Shown piece by piece: positions 56,472 to 64,000 of a stretch of DNA of 64,000 nucleotides (positions within the stretch are counted from its first letter, which is position 1; each line of letters opens with the position of its first letter). Source of the stretch: Caballeronia concitans (GTDB lineage: Bacteria; Pseudomonadota; Gammaproteobacteria; Burkholderiales; Burkholderiaceae); assembly GCF_001544615.1 (NCBI RefSeq), contig NZ_FCNV02000013.1:1-64000 (forward strand), written 5' to 3'. The position numbers and the translations under genes are program-made. The notes below the pieces were generated by a model that was given only the letters and a program-made list of their open reading frames with translations, was not told the origin of the DNA and did not search any database.

Positions 56472-56999
56472 ATCGCTACTGATAAGTCGTCACATCGCAT
56501 CAACGGTGAAATTACGGCACCGGAAGTGCGCTTGGTCGGAGTGGACAACGAGCCGCTCGGAATCGTGAAACTGGCCGAAGCGTTCCGTCAATCGGAACAG
56601 CTCGACGTGGATCTCGTCGAAATCGCGCCGCAGGCTTCGCCGCCTGTCTGCCGTTTGATGGATTACGGCAAGTTCAAGTATTCGGAAGCGAAGAAGCAGC
56701 ACGAGGCGAAGCTCAAGCAGAAGATCGTGCAGGTGAAGGAAGTCAAATTCCGCCCCGGCACGGATGACGGTGACTACAACGTCAAGCTGCGCAACCTCAC
56801 GCGCTTTCTCGAAGACGGCGACAAGACGAAAATCACGTTGCGTTTCCGCGGTCGCGAAATGGCGCACCAGGAAATCGGCATGCGCATGCTCGAACGTCTG
56901 AAGACGGATCTGGATGAAGTCGGCCAGGTCGAGCAGATGCCGAAGATGGAAGGTCGCCAGATGATCATGGTGCTTGCCCCGAAAAAGAAGGGTAAGTAA
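56472..56999 (+). CDS. infC: Translation initiation factor IF-3 (ATC start)
   Basis: A 175-residue IF-3, which keeps the subunits apart and checks initiator tRNA and start codon. The N-domain begins [20 protein letters not shown]; the linker is [16 protein letters not shown], and the C-domain has [17 protein letters not shown]. The in-frame codons between the TAG at 56457-56459 and GTG 56526 include no ATG, GTG or TTG, and the GTG would delete the conserved N-terminus. AGAGGA lies eight bases before ATC 56472, so AUC is the start. Rare starts at infC allow IF-3 to repress its own synthesis. Confidence 0.93.
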   Translation: MATDKSSHRINGEITAPEVRLVGVDNEPLGIVKLAEAFRQSEQLDVDLVEIAPQASPPVCRLMDYGKFKYSEAKKQHEAKLKQKIVQVKEVKFRPGTDDGDYNVKLRNLTRFLEDGDKTKITLRFRGREMAHQEIGMRMLERLKTDLDEVGQVEQMPKMEGRQMIMVLAPKKKGK

Positions 57000-57236
57000 C
57001 CGAAGGCAGTAAGGTGATGGATCGCGCGCCGCCCCACGCGGGAACAGGGCGGCTGGCGCGGCATTGCCGACGGTTTCAGGGCGGCGTCATTTCGGTGGCG
57101 TCGCTCATGAAAAGCGGCGGTTCTCAGGAACCGCTCGCCACAAGTGGAGCGTGGGTTTCGAAGGGCGGAAAGCGGTCTTGGCCGGCACGGAAAGATCAAC
57201 CGCACACCCATGACCATCTAATAAACTGGAGTAGTT

Positions 57237-57434
57237 ATGCCGAAGATGAAGACCAAGAAGAGCGCTGCAAAGCGCTTCGTGGTGCGTCCGGGCGGTACCG
57301 TCAAGCGCGGTCAGGCTTTCAAGCGCCACATTCTTACCAAGAAAACCACCAAGAACAAACGCCATCTGCGTGGCGCCACGGCCGTTCATGATTCCGATCT
57401 GAACTCCGTCCGCGCAATGCTGCCGTTCGCCTAA
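57237..57434 (+). CDS. rpmI: 50S ribosomal protein L35
   Basis: A complete 65-residue L35: [20 protein letters not shown], then [24 protein letters not shown], ending VRAMLPFA. It is a late-assembly large-subunit protein. The start follows a weak GGAG-like site after a 237-base gap from infC. In E. coli this region holds a control site for L20-mediated repression; here the gap might serve the same purpose. It lies 28 bases before rplT. Confidence 0.96.
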
Positions 57435-57462
57435 CCTCAACTAACACTCCAAGGAGCGCAAC

Positions 57463-57822
57463 ATGCCTCGAGTAAAACGTGGGGTTACCGCACGGGCCCG
57501 TCACAAGAAAATCATTCGTCTGGCCAAGGGTTACCGCGGCCGTCGCAATAACGTCTATCGCATCGCCAAGCAGGCGGTCATGCGCGCAGGCCAGTACGCC
57601 TACCGCGATCGCCGCAACAAGAAGCGTGTGTTCCGCGCACTGTGGATCACGCGTATCAACGCGGCGGTGCGTCAGCACGACATGACCTACAGCGTGTTCA
57701 TCAACGGCCTGAAGAAGGCTTCGATCGAACTCGACCGCAAGGTTCTGGCTGACATGGCTGTGTTCGACAAGGCTGCTTTTGCTGCGATCGTCAAGCAGGT
57801 GAAAGCCGCCGTTGCAGCCTAA
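57463..57822 (+). CDS. rplT: 50S ribosomal protein L20
   Basis: A complete 119-residue L20, beginning [20 protein letters not shown] with the long basic N-terminal tail that folds into 23S rRNA, and continuing [23 protein letters not shown] and [26 protein letters not shown] precedes ATG. L20 is needed for early 50S assembly and, in E. coli, represses its own operon by binding the rpmI leader. A terminator-like hairpin separates it from pheS. Confidence 0.96.
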   Translation: MPRVKRGVTARARHKKIIRLAKGYRGRRNNVYRIAKQAVMRAGQYAYRDRRNKKRVFRALWITRINAAVRQHDMTYSVFINGLKKASIELDRKVLADMAVFDKAAFAAIVKQVKAAVAA

Positions 57823-57888
57823 TTGCGAAATTAGTACTGCGTGGTTTGCCTTCTCGTCGCCGGGTCGTTGACGGCGGCGCTTCAGGCA

Positions 57889-57919
57889 GAAAACGGGGCT
57901 CTCACCGAGCCCCGTTTTC
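57889..57919. terminator. Hairpin between rplT and pheS
   Basis: A 13-bp perfect stem (GAAAACGGGGCTC and complement) around a 5-base loop ends in TTTTC. It may partly terminate the ribosomal-protein message or attenuate pheST. Confidence 0.7.
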
Positions 57920-57928
57920 GTTGGACGG

Positions 57929-57979
57929 ACGGTTTTGCGCATGACTTGCGAGCAATCATCAGGGCACGCGCAAAACCGT
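57929..57979 (+). promoter_or_regulatory. Inverted repeat in the pheS leader
   Basis: A perfect 12-bp inverted repeat (ACGGTTTTGCGC / GCGCAAAACCGT) encloses 27 bases and ends 39 bases before the pheS start. It is not followed by a T run. No Phe-rich leader peptide is visible nearby. Confidence 0.45.
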
Positions 57980-58017
57980 AATTCAGTTAGACCTTCGACG
58001 TTGAAAAGATGGGATCA

Positions 58018-59031
58018 ATGGATCTGGACCAGATTGTCGCCGACGCGAAAAGCGCCTTTGAAAACGCCACCGATGCCGCCACGCTCGAAAACGAGAAGGC
58101 CCGCTTTCTCGGCAAGTCCGGCGCGCTGACCGAACTGCTGAAGGGTCTGGGTAAGCTCGATCCGGACGCGAAGAAGACCGAAGGCGCGCGCATCAACGTC
58201 GCGAAGCAGCAGGTCGAAGCGGCGCTCAACGCCCGCCGTCAGGCGCTGGCCGACGCGCTCCTGAACCAGCGGCTCGCCGAGGAAGCCATCGACGTCACGC
58301 TGCCCGGGCGCGGCGCGGGCGTCGGCACGCTGCATCCGGTGATGCGCACGTGGGAACGCGTCGAGCAGATCTTCGGCTCGATCGGTTTCGACGTCGCCGA
58401 TGGTCCCGAGATCGAGACCGACTGGTACAACTTCACTGCGCTGAACAGCCCGGAGAACCATCCGGCGCGTTCGATGCAGGACACCTTCTATGTCGACGGC
58501 AAGGACGCCGAAGGACGCCCGCTGCTGCTTCGCACGCATACGAGCCCGATGCAGGTGCGTTACGCGCGCATGAACAAGCCGCCGATCAAGGTGATCGTGC
58601 CGGGCCGCACGTATCGCGTGGACAGCGACGCCACCCATTCGCCGATGTTCAATCAGGTCGAAGGGCTGTGGATCGAAGAGAACATCAGCTTCGCGGACCT
58701 GAAGGGCGTCTACACCGATTTCCTCAAGAAATTTTTCGAGCGCGACGACATCCTCGTGCGCTTCCGTCCGTCGTATTTCCCGTTCACGGAGCCGTCCGCC
58801 GAGATCGACATGATGTTCGAGCACGGCAAGAACGCGGGCAAATGGCTGGAGATCTCCGGTTCGGGCCAGGTGCATCCGGCGGTTATCCGCAACATGGGTC
58901 TCGACCCGGAGCGCTATATCGGCTTTGCGTTCGGCAGCGGCCTCGAGCGCCTGACCATGCTGCGTTACGGCGTGCAGGACTTGCGCCTCTTCTTCGAGAA
59001 CGACCTGCGTTTCCTGCGCCAGTTCGGTTAA
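58018..59031 (+). CDS. pheS: Phenylalanyl-tRNA synthetase subunit alpha
   Basis: A 337-residue catalytic alpha subunit. An N-terminal coiled-coil (1-85) that binds tRNA leads into the class-II core. Visible elements are the [21 protein letters not shown] start of the core, [34 protein letters not shown] and [22 protein letters not shown] (motif 3, quoted in part). I choose ATG 58018 (MDLDQIV), which matches known homologues; an ATG at 58009 is also in frame. It pairs with pheT 75 bases downstream. Confidence 0.95.
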   Translation: MDLDQIVADAKSAFENATDAATLENEKARFLGKSGALTELLKGLGKLDPDAKKTEGARINVAKQQVEAALNARRQALADALLNQRLAEEAIDVTLPGRGAGVGTLHPVMRTWERVEQIFGSIGFDVADGPEIETDWYNFTALNSPENHPARSMQDTFYVDGKDAEGRPLLLRTHTSPMQVRYARMNKPPIKVIVPGRTYRVDSDATHSPMFNQVEGLWIEENISFADLKGVYTDFLKKFFERDDILVRFRPSYFPFTEPSAEIDMMFEHGKNAGKWLEISGSGQVHPAVIRNMGLDPERYIGFAFGSGLERLTMLRYGVQDLRLFFENDLRFLRQFG

Positions 59032-59106
59032 AGACGCCCAGCCCGCGGCGTTCGGCATCCAACGAGGCCGGACGAGAGACTCCAAACATTTTGAACGTAG
59101 ACACAC

Positions 59107-61539
59107 ATGCAATTCCCCGAATCCTGGCTTCGCAGCTTCGTCGATCCCAAGCTCTCCACCGACGAGCTCGCCCACGCGCTGACCATGGCCGGTCTCGAAG
59201 TCGAAGACCTGCGCCCGGTCGCGCCGCCGACCACGAAGATCGTCGTCGGGCAAGTGCTGGAAGTGGCGAAGCATCCGAACGCCGACAAGCTCAACGTCTG
59301 CCAGGTCGATGCCGGCACGGGCGAACAGTTGAACATCGTGTGCGGCGCGCCGAATGTGTCGCCGGGCATCAAGGTGCCGGTCGCGCTGATCGGCGCGGTG
59401 CTGCCGCCGTCCGAAGCGGGCGGCGAGCCTTTCGCCATCAAGCCGACGAAACTGCGCGGCATCGACAGTCAGGGCATGCTGTGCTCGGCGCGTGAACTGA
59501 AGCTGTCTGAAGATCACAGCGGTCTCCTGATCCTTTCCGCCGATGCGAAGGTCGGCCAGGACATCCGCGAAGCGCTCAATCTCGACGACACCGTCTTCGA
59601 AATCAAGCTCACGCCGAACAAGGCGGACTGCCTCTCGGTGTTCGGCGTCGCGCGCGAAACCGCCGCCATCACCGGCGCGCCGCTGAAGGCGCTGGAGATG
59701 CCGCCCGTCAAGGTGACGCTCAACGAAAAGCTGCCGGTCAAAGTGCTCGCGCCGGACCTGTGCGGACGCTTCTCGGGCCGCGTGATTCGCGGCGTGAACG
59801 CGCACGCGAAGACGCCGCAATGGATGGTTGAACGCCTCGAGCGCTCGGGTCAGCGCAGCATTTCCGCGCTCGTCGATATCTCGAATTACGTGATGCTCGA
59901 ACTCGGCCGACCGACGCACGTGTTCGACCTCGACAAGATCCACGGTGCGATCGAAGTGCGCTGGGGCAAAAAGGGCGAGTCGCTCAAGCTGCTGAACGGC
60001 AACACCGTCGAACTCGATGAAACGGTCGGCGTGATCGCGGATGATCGTCATGTCGAAAGTCTCGCGGGCATCATGGGCGGCGACAGCACGGCCGTCTCGC
60101 TCGACACGACCAACATCTATCTGGAAGCCGCGTTCTGGTGGCCGGACGCTATCCGCGGCCGCGCGCGCAAATACAACTTCTCGACCGATGCGGCGCATCG
60201 CTTCGAGCGCGGCGTCGATTATTCGACGACCGTCGAGCATATCGAACGCATCTCGCAATTGATTCTCGACATCTGCGGCGGCGAGGCCGGTCCGGTCGAC
60301 GATCAAATTCTCAACGTGCCCGAGCGTCGTCCGGTGTCGATGCGCGTGGCGCGCGCGCATCGAATCATCGGCGTGGAGATCGGCGCGGAAGAGATCGCGC
60401 AGATTTTCACGCGCCTGAACCTCGCGTTCGAGCGCGACGGCGATACTTTCCGCGTCACGCCGCCGCCGTATCGCTTCGATATCGAGATCGAGGAAGATCT
60501 GATCGAAGAAGTCGCGCGCATCTACGGCTTCGAGAAGATTCCGGCGCGCCCGCCGGTCGCCGCGAGCGAGATGCGCCCCACGAACGAGACGAAGCGCTCG
60601 ATCCATGTGCTGCGTCACGCCGTCGCCGCGCGCGATTATTCGGAGACGGTCAACTTCAGTTTCGTCGATGCCGAATGGGAGCGGGACTTCGCCGGCAACG
60701 ACAATCCGGTGAAGCTGATCAATCCGATCGCGAGCCAGCTCTCGGTCATGCGCACGACCCTGTTCGGCAGCCTGATCGAAGTGCTGCGTCACAACCTGAA
60801 TCGCCGCGCGGATCGCGTGCGCGTGTTCGAGGCGGGTCGCGTGTTCCTGCGCGATGCATCGGTGAAGGCGGGCGAGCTGGCTGTCGAAGGCTTCGCACAG
60901 CCGAAGATGATCGGCGGTCTCGCGTACGGCCCGGCGGTCGAAGAGCAATGGGGCGTGGCATCGCGCAACGTCGATTTCTTCGACGTGAAGGGCGATGTCG
61001 AAGCGCTCTTCGCGCCCGTCGTGCCGCGCTTCGTGAAGGCGGAGCATCCGGCGCTGCATCCCGGACGCAGCGCGCGCATTGAAGTGGCGGGGCGCGCGGT
61101 CGGCTGGATCGGGGAATTGCATCCGCGCTGGCTGCAAAAGTACGACCTGCCGCACGCGCCGATTCTCTTCGAAATCGAAGCCGAAGCGTTGATGGAACGC
61201 GCGCTGCCGGTGCCGTCGGAAGTATCGAAATTCCCGCCGGTGCGGCGCGATATCGCGATCGTCGTCGACCAGTCGGTGCCGGTGCAGTCGCTCATCGACG
61301 AGCTTGAAAACGCCCGTTCCGAGCCTGCCTGCAAGTACGTCACGAGGGTTGCGCTTTTCGACGAATTTCGTCCAAAATCAAATACTTCCGGTGGTTTGGG
61401 GGAGCATGAGAAAAGTCTTGCCTTCCGTGTAACGTTGCAAGATACTGGCGGCACGCTACAGGACGAAACGGTCGACACGGCCATGAAAACGCTGGTGGAT
61501 CGCCTGGCTCGAGTACACGGCGCGCGGTTGCGCGGATAG
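59107..61539 (+). CDS. pheT: Phenylalanyl-tRNA synthetase subunit beta
   Basis: A complete 810-residue beta subunit that shapes the alpha2beta2 enzyme, binds tRNA-Phe and edits mischarged Tyr-tRNA. Order: an N-terminal tRNA-binding OB domain (about 40-150, [16 protein letters not shown]), B3/B4 editing domain (about 210-390), B5 and core-like domain (about 400-700), and the C-terminal FDX-ACB domain (about 715-808, [15 protein letters not shown]). The length is normal. It follows pheS and precedes ihfA by 63 bases, the standard order. Confidence 0.95.
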   Translation: MQFPESWLRSFVDPKLSTDELAHALTMAGLEVEDLRPVAPPTTKIVVGQVLEVAKHPNADKLNVCQVDAGTGEQLNIVCGAPNVSPGIKVPVALIGAVLPPSEAGGEPFAIKPTKLRGIDSQGMLCSARELKLSEDHSGLLILSADAKVGQDIREALNLDDTVFEIKLTPNKADCLSVFGVARETAAITGAPLKALEMPPVKVTLNEKLPVKVLAPDLCGRFSGRVIRGVNAHAKTPQWMVERLERSGQRSISALVDISNYVMLELGRPTHVFDLDKIHGAIEVRWGKKGESLKLLNGNTVELDETVGVIADDRHVESLAGIMGGDSTAVSLDTTNIYLEAAFWWPDAIRGRARKYNFSTDAAHRFERGVDYSTTVEHIERISQLILDICGGEAGPVDDQILNVPERRPVSMRVARAHRIIGVEIGAEEIAQIFTRLNLAFERDGDTFRVTPPPYRFDIEIEEDLIEEVARIYGFEKIPARPPVAASEMRPTNETKRSIHVLRHAVAARDYSETVNFSFVDAEWERDFAGNDNPVKLINPIASQLSVMRTTLFGSLIEVLRHNLNRRADRVRVFEAGRVFLRDASVKAGELAVEGFAQPKMIGGLAYGPAVEEQWGVASRNVDFFDVKGDVEALFAPVVPRFVKAEHPALHPGRSARIEVAGRAVGWIGELHPRWLQKYDLPHAPILFEIEAEALMERALPVPSEVSKFPPVRRDIAIVVDQSVPVQSLIDELENARSEPACKYVTRVALFDEFRPKSNTSGGLGEHEKSLAFRVTLQDTGGTLQDETVDTAMKTLVDRLARVHGARLRG

Positions 61540-61602
61540 CCTGCAGTTGGCCCGTCCGTATGGATCGCCAAGTCAAATCATGTTTCGCGCCGTTTTACCG
61601 AT

Positions 61603-62010
61603 ATGAACCAAATGAACTCGAGTGATTTCGAAGCCCTTCTTTCGGCGCAGCGCAGCGCCATGACCCGAGACAACACCGCTTCGGGCGCGATGTCGAACGA
61701 CACGCCGACGCTCACGAAGGCTGAACTGGCCGAAATGCTTTTCGATCACGTCGGCCTTAACAAGCGCGAAGCGAAGGACATGGTCGAAGCGTTCTTCGAA
61801 GTCATCCGCGACGCGCTCGAAAGCGGCGACAGCGTCAAGCTGTCGGGCTTCGGCAACTTCCAGTTGCGCGACAAGCCGCAGCGCCCGGGGCGCAATCCGA
61901 AGACCGGCGAAGCCATTCCGATCGCGGCGCGGCGAGTCGTCACTTTTCATGCAAGCCAGAAACTGAAGGCGCTGGTCGAAACGGGCGCGGAGACGAGCCT
62001 CGCTCGTTGA
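61603..62010 (+). CDS. ihfA: Integration host factor subunit alpha
   Basis: A 135-residue IHF alpha. The core (about 36-130) is a full HU/IHF fold: [39 protein letters not shown], and the DNA-bending arm [29 protein letters not shown] (quoted in part). It bends specific DNA sites by about 160 degrees with IhfB. An N-terminal extension of about 35 residues ([18 protein letters not shown]) is longer than in E. coli (99 residues in total) but fits Burkholderia proteins as I recall them. Confidence 0.93.
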   Translation: MNQMNSSDFEALLSAQRSAMTRDNTASGAMSNDTPTLTKAELAEMLFDHVGLNKREAKDMVEAFFEVIRDALESGDSVKLSGFGNFQLRDKPQRPGRNPKTGEAIPIAARRVVTFHASQKLKALVETGAETSLAR

Positions 62011-62093
62011 CGCGTTCCATGCGCCGATAGGCGCTTCTTGCAGTCCGACCGCCGCGCTTCAATCGACATCACTCAAACGATGGTTGATCGACG

Positions 62094-62474
62094 ATGGAAA
62101 AAGTCGTCTTGCCTCCGATCCCGGCCAAGCGTTATTTCACGATTGGCGAAGTCAGCGAACTGTGCGGTGTCAAGCCGCACGTATTGCGCTATTGGGAACA
62201 GGAGTTCACGCAGCTGAGGCCGGTCAAGCGGCGGGGGAATCGCCGGTATTATCAGCACCACGAAGTCTTGCTGATCCGGCGCATTCGCGAGTTGCTGTAC
62301 GAGCAGGGCTTCACGATCAACGGCGCGCGCAATCGGCTCGATTCGCAGGGGCGCGCCATCGACGACGACGCCATGAACGCCGATGCTCGCGCCGTAGCCG
62401 AGCAGCAGCAACCGGTCGATGTAGACGCGTTGCGGCGAGAGATCATGCAAGTCATCGACTTGTTGGGCGGGTGA
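62094..62474 (+). CDS. MerR family transcriptional regulator
   Basis: A 126-residue small MerR-type protein. The winged helix-turn-helix is at about 13-80 (RYFTIGEVSELCGVKPHVLRYWEQEF, quoted in part), with the YYQHHEVLLIRRIRELLYEQGFT wing and helix. The C-terminal part is short and lacks metal-binding cysteines, so no classical MerR ligand is expected. A gene of this type lies directly after ihfA across Proteobacteria. Its targets are unknown. A strong terminator follows. Confidence 0.88.
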   Translation: MEKVVLPPIPAKRYFTIGEVSELCGVKPHVLRYWEQEFTQLRPVKRRGNRRYYQHHEVLLIRRIRELLYEQGFTINGARNRLDSQGRAIDDDAMNADARAVAEQQQPVDVDALRREIMQVIDLLGG

Positions 62475-62480
62475 CAAGGA

Positions 62481-62511
62481 AAGCCGCGATATTGCATCGC
62501 GGCTTTTTTCG
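62481..62511 (+). terminator. Terminator after the MerR gene
   Basis: An 11-bp stem (AAAGCCGCGAT / ATCGCGGCTTT) around a 5-base loop is followed by a run of T. It closes the thrS-to-merR block. Confidence 0.85.
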
Positions 62512-62526
62512 TTCTGACGTCAAGCC

Positions 62527-62850
62527 TTAAGCGGGCGCGACGCGTGCGGTTTGCGTGGGTCCGGCCGCCGACCAATAGACGATGCTCGGGCCGACGCCCC
62601 ACGGCGGATAGATGCGCCAATCGTCGACACCATGATGGAAGAAATAGAGCGCGAAGAATCCGCCGCGATGACGGTTGGGCGCGCTCAGACAAACGTAGCG
62701 GCTGCCGCCCGGATAAATACGACCGAAGCGCGTGACGCGCGCAGCACTCGCCGCGCTGAACCATCTTGCGATTTCGGCGCGTAGCGAGGATGGGGGACGA
62801 TCAGGCAGGGCGCGGCGTGGCCGGACGGGGCCGCGGGCTGACGAAGGCAT
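62527..62850 (-). CDS. Small hypothetical protein
   Basis: A 107-residue candidate. The first 25 residues are Arg/Pro-rich, but residues about 25-90 look like a folded protein: IARWFSAASAARVTRFGRIYPGG, SRYVCLSAPNRHRGGFFALYFFHHG and DDWRIYPPWGVGP, rich in aromatic residues and Gly. The opposite-strand frames are Arg-rich shadows. I do not recognise the family. The start is uncertain; the coding part may begin later than 62850. It lies upstream of nothing on its strand and is likely monocistronic. Confidence 0.4.
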   Translation of the reverse strand: MPSSARGPVRPRRALPDRPPSSLRAEIARWFSAASAARVTRFGRIYPGGSRYVCLSAPNRHRGGFFALYFFHHGVDDWRIYPPWGVGPSIVYWSAAGPTQTARVAPA

Positions 62851-62976
62851 TGCAGTGCCGCTCCTTAAGTGTCACGCGAAGAATAGAGCTTAAGTTGCTG
62901 GCGGGCAAGTATTTGTTGCGGTTTTGGCGACTTGAGAAAGACGCGTGGCGGTTCGGAGAATTATCGGCAGAAAAGC

Positions 62977-63014
62977 AAAAAGCCCACGCGATGATGAATC
63001 GCGTGGGCTTTTTA
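62977..63014 (-). terminator. Terminator of tRNA-Pro
   Basis: A 16-bp stem (AAAAAGCCCACGCGAT and complement) with T and A runs lies just downstream of the minus-strand tRNA. Confidence 0.85.
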
Positions 63015-63017
63015 TTC

Positions 63018-63094
<77 letters not shown>

Positions 63095-63199
63095 AAAGAG
63101 CAAAAGTATATCAGAGCGAATCGAATAGTAGAACTGCTGCGGCGATTTTTGCTGCAAATCTCGCAGAATCCACTTCCGTCGCTGGAAGAGGAAACCGGA

Positions 63200-63586
63200 T
63201 CAGGAAGCCGCCACCGACGACGGCTCACCGCGCACCGCCGATCCGCCATCCGCTCTGACAGGCGAGCCCGCGAACCGCTGACGCTTGCGAAACCGGAGCG
63301 CCATCACGAGCGACACAGCGCACGGGATCAGATAGACAAGCACGCGCCCGGACCACGCCGTCCGCGATGCAACGCTCTCATACTGCGTGTGGTCATGAAA
63401 AATAGCGGACGCGAAGACCATTGTCAGCGTGAAATCTAGAACCATCGCCAGAAAGCAGAAGACGAAATAGATCAGCGCGCCGTTCCACAGCAGTTTGCCG
63501 TGGCTCGCATTGATCGTGCGGCAAACGAACAGCACGATAGCAAGCAATAAGAAGTTGAAAAACAACGGAATCCAGGGGAAGTCCAT
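63200..63586 (-). CDS. Hypothetical membrane protein
   Basis: A 128-residue protein with three to four hydrophobic helices: MDFPWIPLFFNFLLLAIVLF (about 3-20), GALIYFVFCFLAMVLDFTLTMVF (about 36-60, quoted in part), and VLVYLIPCAVSLVMALRF (about 82-100). The C-terminal 25 residues are polar, ending SSVAAS. I do not recognise a family. It is likely an inner-membrane protein; its ATG at 63586 is preceded by a purine-rich stretch. The neighbours (tRNA-Pro and a LysR gene) give no clue to its job. Confidence 0.65.
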   Translation of the reverse strand: MDFPWIPLFFNFLLLAIVLFVCRTINASHGKLLWNGALIYFVFCFLAMVLDFTLTMVFASAIFHDHTQYESVASRTAWSGRVLVYLIPCAVSLVMALRFRKRQRFAGSPVRADGGSAVRGEPSSVAAS

Positions 63587-63686
63587 GTGTGTGATGCCTC
63601 GTGCGAAGAAGGAAAGCCGGTCCGGAACCGGACGCCGGCGCGATCTTCACACGAGGTCGAGAACGCTTGAATAAGAGTATTCCTAA

Positions 63687-64000
63687 TCAGTTTGGCTGAT
63701 CCCCGAGCGTCTCAGAAAGGAAGTCGATGAACGTGCGGACCTTCGTCGTCATGTATTTGCGGCTCGTGTAGACCGCATAGACCGATGGCGCGAAGGCCGC
63801 ATAGTCCGGCAACAGGCGCACGACCGCACCGGACGCCACTTCGTGGTCGATCATCCACAGCGGAAAATACGCGAGCCCCATGCCGGCATGGACGAGCTGC
63901 AGCGCCATGGAACTGTCGTTGGTCTTGAGCACGGCGTGATTCTTCGCGATGAACGCACCGTCCGGACCCGTCAGCGTGACGGATTCGATATTCGTATAAG
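63687..64000 (-). CDS. LysR family regulator, C-terminal fragment
   Basis: The last 103 residues of a LysR-type effector domain, cut by the window edge. It reads from TNIESVTLTGPDGAFIAKNHA through TNDSSMALQLVHAGMGLAYFPLWM to KVRTFIDFLSETLGDQP, matching the C-terminal half of LysR regulators of the LTTR type. The missing N-terminus would carry the DNA-binding domain, beyond 64000. Its target genes cannot be seen. Confidence 0.8.
   Translation of the reverse strand, partial: YTNIESVTLTGPDGAFIAKNHAVLKTNDSSMALQLVHAGMGLAYFPLWMIDHEVASGAVVRLLPDYAAFAPSVYAVYTSRKYMTTKVRTFIDFLSETLGDQPN

Noticed and set aside
57935-58129. Possible leader peptide before pheS
   Set aside because: It contains no Phe codons in its early part and overlaps pheS out of frame, so it is not an attenuation peptide.
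58015-61155. A 1046-residue minus-strand reading frame
   Set aside because: It lies opposite pheS and pheT. The product is Arg/His/Asp-rich with no domain and is a high-GC shadow.

Overview
The window looks like a core chromosomal segment of a GC-rich member of the Burkholderiaceae (Burkholderia, Paraburkholderia or Caballeronia type). The evidence is the high-GC codon use, an OmpC-type Burkholderia porin, the two-subunit arginine succinyltransferase pathway with an AraC-type ArgR, DUF2968 and DUF2069 proteins, an N-terminally extended IHF alpha, and the thrS-infC-rpmI-rplT-pheS-pheT-ihfA-merR block. I see no insertion sequence, prophage, integrase, toxin system or CRISPR array. Nearly every long ORF opposite a gene is a GC-rich shadow.

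Layout. 1-5.2 kb holds small hypothetical proteins: two exported ones, a DUF2968 protein, a KTSC protein, a PRC-barrel protein and an RNase H family enzyme. 5.2-9.8 kb has an SDR oxidoreductase, a porin, a LysE exporter, a POT peptide transporter and an initiator tRNA. 10.2-14.4 kb has rpsU, a ferredoxin coupled to a YigZ-type protein, a GNAT acetyltransferase and a CSS-EAL phosphodiesterase. 14.6-26.4 kb is a complete arginine uptake and catabolism island: aotQ-aotM-aotP-argR, then astC-aruF-aruG-astD-astB-astE, then the periplasmic binding protein aotJ. 26.4-32.3 kb is an Aae-type aromatic-acid efflux operon read divergently from a LysR regulator.

32.4-41.6 kb mixes maintenance and redox genes: a 55-residue membrane peptide, an HMCES/YedK abasic-site protein, a metallophosphoesterase, an FAD-linked oxidase, WrbA, a YihY membrane protein, a sulfhydrylase and a CBS protein. 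41.7-51.8 kb contains an MFS-PlsC fusion, aroC, ETF-ubiquinone oxidoreductase, an SDR, a thioesterase, a PAS-LuxR regulator, a 3-oxoacid CoA-transferase, a hydrolase and a RidA protein. 51.8-63.1 kb is the information-processing block: relA, tRNA-Val, thrS, infC (AUC start), rpmI, rplT, pheS, pheT, ihfA, a MerR regulator and tRNA-Pro. The window ends in a LysR gene cut by the edge.

How genes work together. The 14.6-26.4 kb island imports arginine or ornithine (AotJQMP), senses it (ArgR) and degrades arginine to glutamate and succinate through succinylated intermediates. Two exact matches to the recalled Pseudomonas ArgR half-site lie before astC and before aotJ. The efflux operon supplies the outer-membrane, inner-membrane and adaptor parts of one pump. 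No clearly new system was found. The most notable observations are regulatory or structural: the forced AUC start of infC, overlapping palindromes before aotJ, an inverted repeat before pheS, in-frame tandem repeats inside astE and argR, and an unlisted 55-residue membrane ORF.
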